Both the position numbers and the translations under genes were made by a program. From a bacterium (GTDB lineage Bacteria > Patescibacteriota > Minisyncoccia > Ryanbacterales > 2-02-FULL-48-12): a stretch of DNA of 30,410 nucleotides. The notes under the pieces are model-generated. The model was given only the letters and a program-made list of their open reading frames with translations. It did no database searches and was not told the DNA's origin. The stretch spans positions 1-30,410 of the forward strand of contig SBBS01000016.1 in assembly GCA_005239605.1 (NCBI GenBank), written 5' to 3'. Numbering within the stretch: position 1 is the stretch's first letter; every line of letters starts with the position of its first letter. Below, one piece after another: positions 25,349-30,410 of this stretch.

Positions 25349-25356
25349 ATTATACT
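25349..25356. promoter_or_regulatory. Overlapping divergent -10 boxes for uvrB and ruvA
   Basis: TATACT on the plus strand (25351-25356) serves ruvA, with about six bases of leader. TATAAT on the minus strand (25354-25349) serves uvrB, with about 40 bases of leader. The boxes overlap by four bases, so the two genes may be mutually exclusive in firing. Neither has a strong -35. Confidence 0.5.
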
Positions 25357-25368
25357 ACAAATACCCAC

Positions 25369-25956
25369 ATGATTAGTTACCTTGAAGGAACGGTTATATT
25401 CAAAGGCGAGCGGTTCGCGGTTGTTTCTTGCGGCGGGGTGGGGTATAAAGTGCATTTCGCACCGGAAACTTTGCGAAGTATACCAAGCGCGGGAAGTCCT
25501 TTCAAGACATGGACGCATCTGCGCGTGCGCGAAACCGATATGGAATTATATGGGTTTTCCACCTATGCGGAAATGCAGTTTTTTGAGGTGTTGATTGGCG
25601 TTTCAGGTATTGGCCCTAAGTCTGCTCTGGGTATTTTGGGGGTTGCGCCTCTTGATACATTAAAACGAGCAATTGCGGCGGGAGAGATGAATTATCTAAC
25701 AAAAGTGTCCGGCGTAGGAAAGCGCATGGCCGAAAAAATTATCGTGGAGCTGCGCGACAAGCTGGGTGGAGCGGCGATGCCGGACGGTGTTCGCACTGAG
25801 CTTGCCGCGGACACGGATGTGCTGGACGCGCTTATTGCCATGGGGTATTCTGGGCGGGAGGTGCGCGAAGCCGTAAGCCGCATTCCGGCGAATGTTTCAG
25901 GAACAAAAGAGCGCCTCGGGGAGGCGCTGCGCATGCTTGGGAAAAAAAGCGCATGA
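25369..25956 (+). CDS. ruvA: Holliday junction DNA-binding protein RuvA
   Basis: 195 aa, normal length. It tetramerises on four-way junctions and loads RuvB. Domain I is an OB fold (MISYLEGTV, VSCGGVGYKVHF, ETDMELYGF). Domain II has two helix-hairpin-helix motifs (GVSGIGPKSALGIL and VSGVGKRMAEKIIVEL). Domain III at the C-terminus (about 145-193, DVLDALIAMGYSGREVREAV) contacts RuvB. The ATG at 25369 has no Shine-Dalgarno; a TATACT box ends 12 bases upstream. Its stop overlaps the Mur ligase start (ATGA). It stands apart from ruvB at the other end of the window, divergent from uvrB. Confidence 0.97.
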   Translation: MISYLEGTVIFKGERFAVVSCGGVGYKVHFAPETLRSIPSAGSPFKTWTHLRVRETDMELYGFSTYAEMQFFEVLIGVSGIGPKSALGILGVAPLDTLKRAIAAGEMNYLTKVSGVGKRMAEKIIVELRDKLGGAAMPDGVRTELAADTDVLDALIAMGYSGREVREAVSRIPANVSGTKERLGEALRMLGKKSA

Positions 25957-27158
25957 TGCATGGTATCAAACAATTTATACCAAAGAGCGTTTTCAATTTT
26001 TTTCAGCCGTTGTATCACCGCTTTCTTGCGTGGTTGGCGGCTGTTTGGTATTTGTTTCCTTCGCAAAAACTCATGGTCATAGGCGTAACCGGCACAAACG
26101 GCAAATCAACTACCGTGGAATTGCTTGCGGAGATCATTGAAGAAGCCGGATATCGCGTTGCGTCCGCATCCTCCATACGTTTCCGCATTGCGGATCATGA
26201 GAAACCTAATGACACTAAAATGACCATGCCGGGCAGGTTTTTTTTGCAAAAATTTTTGCGGCTGGCGGTTCGCCATGGCGTTACACACGCGGTGCTGGAA
26301 GTAACATCCGAGGGTGTCAAGCAGTTCCGCCACGCGCATATCAAGTTTGATGTTGCGGTTATCACGAACATAACCCCCGAACATATTGAATCGCACGGAT
26401 CGTTTGAGGCGTATCGGATTGCAAAAGCGGAGCTCTTCCGCGCAACACCTGTTCATGTGCTGAACAAAGACGATGTTGAAACCTTTGCGTTTCTTTCAGC
26501 TATACCCGCCCAAAAACAAATTGCTTACTCATTAAAAGATTTTCCGCGTGAAATAAAATTGCGCCTGCCCGGAGACTTTAACCGCCAAAATGCGCTTGCC
26601 GCGCTTACAGCGGCCCAAGCAATCGGCATTCCGGTTGAGGTGAGCAAACGCGCGCTTGAACGCATTGATTATATCCCCGGGCGGCTTGAAGTTGTGCAAG
26701 CGCATCCGTTTGGCGTGGTAGTGGATTACGCGCACACGCCCGACGCGCTTGAAAAAGTGTACAAAGAATTGTCTGCCCCGCGCCTTATTTGCGTGCTGGG
26801 CGCCGCAGGAGGCGGGCGCGACAAATGGAAACGGCCGGAGCTCGGAAAAATTGCCGCACGGTATTGCGATTTCATTATCATTACCAACGAGGACCCTTAC
26901 GATGAAAATCCGGAGGATATCATGCATGATATTGAACGGGGATTTTTCGCAAAAAGCGTTAAAAAAATTCAGTACGAAAAAATAACTGACCGCCGCAAAG
27001 CCATTCACGAAGCGCTTGGCCGCGCGAAAAAGAATGAAGTTGTGATTATTACCGGCAAAGGATGCGAACAATGGATGGCGGGGCCGCGGGGGGAAAAAAT
27101 ACCATGGGATGATCGTATGGCAGTGAAAGAGGAATTGGGGAAGATTATTTCAAAATAA
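25953..27158 (+). CDS. Mur ligase family protein lacking the N-terminal substrate domain
   Basis: 401 aa. The central ATPase domain has GVTGTNGKSTT (44-54), then LEVTSEG and NITPEHIESHGSFEAYRIAKAELF. The C-terminal domain carries VVDYAHTPDALEKV, LGAAGGGRDKWKRPELGKIA and the substrate-loop equivalent TNEDPYDENPEDI. Order and motifs are those of MurE (UDP-MurNAc-tripeptide synthetase). But the usual N-terminal UDP-binding domain of about 90 aa is replaced by about 40 mostly hydrophobic and aromatic residues, and the DNPR motif of meso-DAP enzymes is altered. It ligates an amino acid or similar group to a carboxylate, but its acceptor is uncertain; a peptidoglycan precursor is the leading guess. 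Translationally coupled to ruvA by ATGA overlap. Confidence 0.85.
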   Translation: MMHGIKQFIPKSVFNFFQPLYHRFLAWLAAVWYLFPSQKLMVIGVTGTNGKSTTVELLAEIIEEAGYRVASASSIRFRIADHEKPNDTKMTMPGRFFLQKFLRLAVRHGVTHAVLEVTSEGVKQFRHAHIKFDVAVITNITPEHIESHGSFEAYRIAKAELFRATPVHVLNKDDVETFAFLSAIPAQKQIAYSLKDFPREIKLRLPGDFNRQNALAALTAAQAIGIPVEVSKRALERIDYIPGRLEVVQAHPFGVVVDYAHTPDALEKVYKELSAPRLICVLGAAGGGRDKWKRPELGKIAARYCDFIIITNEDPYDENPEDIMHDIERGFFAKSVKKIQYEKITDRRKAIHEALGRAKKNEVVIITGKGCEQWMAGPRGEKIPWDDRMAVKEELGKIISK

Positions 27159-27164
27159 TTTTCA

Positions 27165-27659
27165 ATGAAAATTAAAGTTATGCGAGTAAAAAAGAACCGT
27201 GTAATTGCAATATGCCACAACATCCGCAGTTTGCACAACGCGGGTTCCATGTTGCGCACGGCAGATGCGGCGGGGGTGGAGAAAATGTTTTTAACGGGGT
27301 ATACACCCGCGCCTGTAGACACATTCGGGAACGTGCGCCCAGAAATTGCCAAGACCGCGTTGGGCGCGGAGAAAACCGTGCCATGGGAAAAAGTAAAAGA
27401 TATCGGCAAACTCATTCGCCAGCTCAAAAACAAAGGCGTGTATGTTGTTGCGTTGGAGCAAGACACGCGCGCGGCAGATTACCGGAAGTTCAAGCCGCGC
27501 TATCCGCTTGCGCTTGTTGTGGGAAACGAAGTCCGCGGACTTTCACCGGCGCTGCTCAAGAAGTGTGATGCCGCTATTGAGATACCCATGCGGGGAAAAA
27601 AGGAATCGCTCAATGTTTCTGTTGCATTTGGGGTAGCGGTATATGGTATTATATTCTGA
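27165..27659 (+). CDS. SpoU/TrmH-family RNA 2'-O-methyltransferase
   Basis: 164 aa, the size of a minimal SPOUT enzyme such as TrmL. Motif 1 is HNIRSLHNAGSMLRTADAAG, motif 2 LALVVGNEVRGLS, and motif 3 IPMRGKKESLNVSVAFGVAVYG. Together these build the trefoil knot that binds S-adenosylmethionine. It methylates ribose 2'-OH in tRNA or rRNA; the exact target cannot be told, since no separate RNA-binding domain is present. It starts six bases after the Mur ligase stop, with no Shine-Dalgarno, in the ruvA-led operon. Confidence 0.93.
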   Translation: MKIKVMRVKKNRVIAICHNIRSLHNAGSMLRTADAAGVEKMFLTGYTPAPVDTFGNVRPEIAKTALGAEKTVPWEKVKDIGKLIRQLKNKGVYVVALEQDTRAADYRKFKPRYPLALVVGNEVRGLSPALLKKCDAAIEIPMRGKKESLNVSVAFGVAVYGIIF

Positions 27660-27664
27660 TATAT

Positions 27665-28150
27665 ATGACCACGGGGCTTATTGTAGGAAAATTCGCGCCG
27701 TTTCATCAGGGGCATGAACATCTGCTCAACTATGCCTATGCCATTGTTGATACGCTTGTGGTGCTGTTGTATGACGTGCCGGATGTAACACGCGTGCCGC
27801 TTTCGGTGCGCGCCGATTGGATACGCGCAAGTTTTTCAAAGGCAATAATATTGGAGGGATACGATGCGCCGCCGCGGGGCGTATGGAATGCCGAGAACAT
27901 GCGCGCGCACGAAGAATTTATTGTAGAGAAAGTGGGGCAGTATGATATAACTCACGTGTTTTCCGGCGAGGAATACGGCGGGCGTTTGAGTGAGATACTG
28001 GGTGCGCAAAACATGCCCATGGAAAAATTGTCGGCGGAACTCCCGCTTTCGGCATCCATGCTGCGGCATAACCCGGCTTTGTACGAGCGCTATGTCGCGG
28101 ATCATATATGCAATGATCTGAAAAGATACGGGGATATTCATGAGGTATGA
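27665..28150 (+). CDS. NadR-type nicotinamide-nucleotide adenylyltransferase
   Basis: 161 aa. Nucleotidyltransferase signature GKFAPFHQGHEHLL (HxGH at His14-His17), and the C-terminal LSASMLRHNP (128-137), equivalent to ISxTxxR. The block THVFSGEEYGGRLSEIL closely follows the NadR/NMNAT pattern (VFSSEEYGD), and ALYERYV matches the NadR end. It probably joins ATP and NMN into NAD. The C-terminal ribosylnicotinamide kinase domain and the N-terminal DNA-binding domain of full NadR are absent. It starts five bases after the methylase stop. A general cytidylyltransferase role is the alternative. It fits an organism that salvages NAD precursors. Confidence 0.82.
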   Translation: MTTGLIVGKFAPFHQGHEHLLNYAYAIVDTLVVLLYDVPDVTRVPLSVRADWIRASFSKAIILEGYDAPPRGVWNAENMRAHEEFIVEKVGQYDITHVFSGEEYGGRLSEILGAQNMPMEKLSAELPLSASMLRHNPALYERYVADHICNDLKRYGDIHEV

Positions 28151-28164
28151 TTTTGTATTCGTGT

Positions 28165-28170
28165 TATAAC
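28165..28170 (+). promoter_or_regulatory. Extended -10 box before the exonuclease gene
   Basis: TGT-TATAAC (hexamer 28165-28170) lies seven bases before the ATG at 28178. It is close to the leaderless spacing seen at other genes here. Confidence 0.45.
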
Positions 28171-28177
28171 TATCCCT

Positions 28178-28753
28178 ATGCAAAACGAACTTGTTTTTGA
28201 TATAGAAACAAAAAACTCATTTCAGGATGTCGGCGGAAAGCAGAACATGCATCTGTTGGGTGTTTCAGTTGTGGGAGTGTATTCATACGCCGATGATACC
28301 TTGCGCTGTTATGAAGAAAAAGATTTTCCGCTGTTGGAAGAAGCATTCCGGAACGCAACCCGCATCATAGGGTTTAACAGCAAACATTTTGACGTGCCGG
28401 TGCTGCAGCCGCATATCCGGGTTCCGCTCTTGGCGCTGGCACATCTTGATCTTATGGAAGATGTAGAAAACTATCTGGGGTTTCGCGTGTCGCTTAATAA
28501 CCTTGCAAAAATGAATTTAGGCGCCCAAAAAAGCGGCCATGGAATGGACGCGATTGCCTGGTGGCGCACAGGAAACATGGAAATGCTTGTCAAATACTGT
28601 CTGGACGATGTCCGCATCACCCGCGATTTATACGAATTTGGAAAAAAGAACAATCATGTGCTAGCCGAAACCCGCACCGATCCCAAAGTTTCCATACCGG
28701 TAAAATGGCACATGCCGGTTAGCGCAAGCGCCGCGCAAACTTCGTTGTTTTGA
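28178..28753 (+). CDS. DEDDy 3'-5' exonuclease-like protein with C-terminal clamp motif
   Basis: 191 aa. RNase H-like fold of the RNase_H_2/YprB type: exo I FDIETK (Asp8, Glu10), exo II GFNSKHFDVPVL (Asp72), exo III YCLDD (Tyr140, Asp144). These are the four acidic metal ligands plus Tyr of the DEDDy class, so it should be an active 3'-5' exonuclease on DNA or RNA. The protein ends in AAQTSLF. The last five residues match the bacterial sliding-clamp-binding consensus QL[SD]LF in four of five positions and sit at the very C-terminus after a Pro/Ala/Ser-rich, probably flexible linker. Clamp tethering is my inference. The neighbours upstream are unrelated housekeeping genes. Confidence 0.85.
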   Translation: MQNELVFDIETKNSFQDVGGKQNMHLLGVSVVGVYSYADDTLRCYEEKDFPLLEEAFRNATRIIGFNSKHFDVPVLQPHIRVPLLALAHLDLMEDVENYLGFRVSLNNLAKMNLGAQKSGHGMDAIAWWRTGNMEMLVKYCLDDVRITRDLYEFGKKNNHVLAETRTDPKVSIPVKWHMPVSASAAQTSLF

Positions 28754-28776
28754 TTATTATCTCTCTATCAAGAACA

Positions 28777-28803
28777 TGGCCTCGAGTATATACCCGAGGC
28801 CGT
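28777..28803. terminator. Bidirectional terminator-like hairpin
   Basis: GGCCTCG (28778-28784) pairs with CGAGGCC (28795-28801), with a further inner GT/AC pairing. It lies between convergent genes. T-runs on either side are weak, so termination is likely but not certain. Confidence 0.5.
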
Positions 28804-28821
28804 GAATGATTTACATGTTGT

Positions 28822-30126
28822 TTAATTCTGTTTTTGGATCTTTCTCCTTGTCGCTACAAGAATCCCAATAATCTCATCTCCGGGGAAAGATGCTTCTTGT
28901 TTTTTTGGATTGATAGAACAAGAAAATCCAGTGCGATGGGGGTTTTCATAAAGCAATACACCTTTCTCACGGAGCCAATCAAAAGCAATTTTCCATTCTT
29001 CTACCCCAAATCCTTCATGCATTACCAACCGTTGTAAATTCTCGTAGCGGCACCGGTGGACTCCAAAATAGGGCGCTTTCCCGCTTCTATTAAGAAGTAT
29101 CCATACTATCGCTTTAACGCACGGCAGAGATATTTCAGGAGGCACAAGATGATCAAACGGCAATATCGGACGTATGTTTTGCTTGCCGGTTTCTATTGGA
29201 GCGGGGGGCGCGCTAGAATTCTCTTTTTCTAAAATCTCAGCATCAACATTTTGCTCCAACAGAGAAGAAATGCGGTGCGTGAGCAGATACCTAAGCCGCG
29301 CGGCGCGCTTTTCACTTTGGGCTTCCCGGCGCATTGCCTGGAGAGAACTCATTAAATCCTCGTTATGTGTTGCGATAAGATCATCCAACGCATTGATAAC
29401 ACGGAGACGCAAAATATCTATATCTTCCTTTATGAATGGCGGCGGTTTTGCGGGGAGATTATACGATGGAATTTCTATTTGTTGGATAGAATTTTTCGTT
29501 GGCTGTGTTATAACCATAGGCGCTTTAGGAAGCCGCGCCGGTTGTCGTTGCCGCCATGCCGTATACAGTATGAACATCCAGTAAAGATATACCGCGGACT
29601 CCGCAACGCCAAAAACATAAAGTATATGTCGCGGTCGCGCTCCCAGCGTTTTGACTTCATTGAAAGGAAAGAGACGTTCTATTTCCTTGTAACAAGAAAT
29701 GGCAAACTCACCTCCTCCAAGCAAATTGAACCATATCTGGCCGCTAGCGGGGACGTATGGTGTCTTGACAAGATTGGGAGCAACTCCTTGCTGCCGCTTT
29801 AGCGAATACACGCGTTTTCCAAACACAAAAATAATATTGTTTTTGTGTTCATAGAACGCAATAATATTTGATTCGCGCAACTTTTCAAAATTATTCCGAT
29901 ACAATTCTTCCGTTTGAACTTCGGGCTTAGTCAATCGGAATCGTTCTATAGCAACAGAAGCATTTTGCTCCCATACAACTGTGTATCCACGCCGCCTAAA
30001 AAGATTTTCTAACCAGCGGCGCTGGCGAAGCGTGTCCCAGTGTTCCCAGTGCATACTCCAAGAAAATCCGTATCCCAAACCCGCGATCGTAAGCATGGTA
30101 ATGAAAAAATAAAATTGACGCTTCAC
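28822..30126 (-). CDS. Membrane protein with cytoplasmic winged-helix-like tail, unknown
   Basis: 434 aa from GTG 30126. GGGAGGGG lies five bases upstream, favouring GTG over the in-frame ATG at 30144 (440 aa). There is one N-terminal helix (about residues 4-22), then an extracytoplasmic domain (about 25-165). A second helix follows (about 168-190, YVFGVAESAVYLYWMFILYTAW), then a basic, Pro-rich linker and a charged helical region rich in Arg/Glu (about 245-290). The C-terminal domain (about 325-430) resembles a winged helix (YENLQRLVMHEGFGVEEWKIAFDWLREKGVLLYENPH). I recognise no family. The layout resembles conjugation- or plasmid-type coupling accessory proteins or a one-component membrane regulator. 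Next to a mobile-element copy, so possibly accessory DNA. Confidence 0.75.
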   Translation of the reverse strand: MKRQFYFFITMLTIAGLGYGFSWSMHWEHWDTLRQRRWLENLFRRRGYTVVWEQNASVAIERFRLTKPEVQTEELYRNNFEKLRESNIIAFYEHKNNIIFVFGKRVYSLKRQQGVAPNLVKTPYVPASGQIWFNLLGGGEFAISCYKEIERLFPFNEVKTLGARPRHILYVFGVAESAVYLYWMFILYTAWRQRQPARLPKAPMVITQPTKNSIQQIEIPSYNLPAKPPPFIKEDIDILRLRVINALDDLIATHNEDLMSSLQAMRREAQSEKRAARLRYLLTHRISSLLEQNVDAEILEKENSSAPPAPIETGKQNIRPILPFDHLVPPEISLPCVKAIVWILLNRSGKAPYFGVHRCRYENLQRLVMHEGFGVEEWKIAFDWLREKGVLLYENPHRTGFSCSINPKKQEASFPGDEIIGILVATRRKIQKQN

Positions 30127-30261
30127 GGTAACCCCTCCCTTCATACAGGATATATTGTCAAATTACATCAAAACATAAATTCCACATGGTTAAGAATAAT
30201 ATAACACATCCTATGCTTTCCCAAAAATGTTCGAGCAGAGTTCTGTATTGGCGGCCTATAA

Positions 30262-30303
30262 TAGACCTGTCCCTTAATAAATTTTCGGTTAAAAATTCCC
30301 GAA
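30262..30303 (+). repeat. MITE-like element, copy 3 (left end only)
   Basis: The 42 bases from TAGACCTGTCCC to CCCGAA match copy 2 with one mismatch, then similarity stops. It is a truncated or diverged copy. The surrounding stretch 30145-30410 holds no gene I can support. A TATAAT at 30342-30347 could be a -10 for a gene beyond the window. Confidence 0.8.
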
Positions 30304-30410
30304 CGTAAAACAGTGTCAGGAGCGCTTTTTTGCAAAAAGGATATAATCTTTATCAGCATCAAATATCCGCATCCGCGCGTTTGCGCGGTTTATGACATGA
30401 TAGATAATCC

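Noticed and set aside
1..30410. CRISPR array or tRNA/rRNA genes
   Set aside because: No regularly spaced identical repeats and no GGTTCRA-type T-arm with a matching acceptor stem were found by eye; a tRNA search program would be decisive.
1..30410. Recoded UGA (as in Gracilibacteria or Absconditabacteria)
   Set aside because: Several genes end at UGA exactly at family-typical lengths, and no conserved frame continues through UGA.

Overview
The window looks like a chromosomal piece from a Candidate Phyla Radiation (Patescibacteria, most likely Parcubacteria-type) bacterium. The grounds are indirect: compact genes with few-base spacers, a very short YebC, a Mur ligase lacking its N-terminal domain, a divergent DHH-like protein, frequent absence of Shine-Dalgarno sequences, and a giant alpha-2-macroglobulin beside a PBP1C-type enzyme. 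UGA acts as a normal stop (ruvA, the SpoU methylase, the exonuclease), so this is not a UGA-recoding lineage. No taxonomic marker such as 16S is present, so the assignment is an inference.

Layout. 1-98 is the end of a short inverted-repeat element. 131-2444 (minus) is an operon ruvB - small membrane protein - PH-domain membrane protein - yebC. 2524-2735 (minus) is a probable unrecognised structured RNA with its own -10 box and terminator. 2745-4427 (minus) is a PilB/GspE ATPase, and 4524-5444 (minus) a degenerate DHH-like protein. 5559-6532 (plus) holds two secreted proteins, one extremely Tyr/Arg-rich, with a strong promoter, Shine-Dalgarno and terminator. 6624-6786 is a complete 163-bp MITE-like element, followed by a perfect 21-bp hairpin. 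6943-10149 is tsaE and polA; 10186-12679 is histidine kinase, receiver protein and holA; rpsT converges on holA. 13081-19755 is the alpha-2-macroglobulin, converging on an opposite-strand uvrB (intein-split) - PBP1C operon. 25369-28753 (plus) is ruvA, a Mur ligase, a SpoU methylase, a NadR-type NMN adenylyltransferase and a DEDD exonuclease. 28822-30126 (minus) is an orphan membrane protein, and the window ends in a third copy of the short element.

How genes work together. Recombination and repair (RuvA, RuvB, UvrB, Pol I, HolA, exonuclease) dominate. The alpha-2-macroglobulin and PBP1C probably form an envelope defence and repair pair. PilB suggests type IV pili.

The most interesting signals are: (i) a 540-residue intein with a LAGLIDADG endonuclease, inserted between Lys and Thr of the UvrB P-loop; (ii) the structured RNA between pilB and ruvB; (iii) five genes whose -10 hexamer ends exactly six bases before the ATG, implying leaderless mRNAs; and (iv) the dispersed inverted-repeat element.
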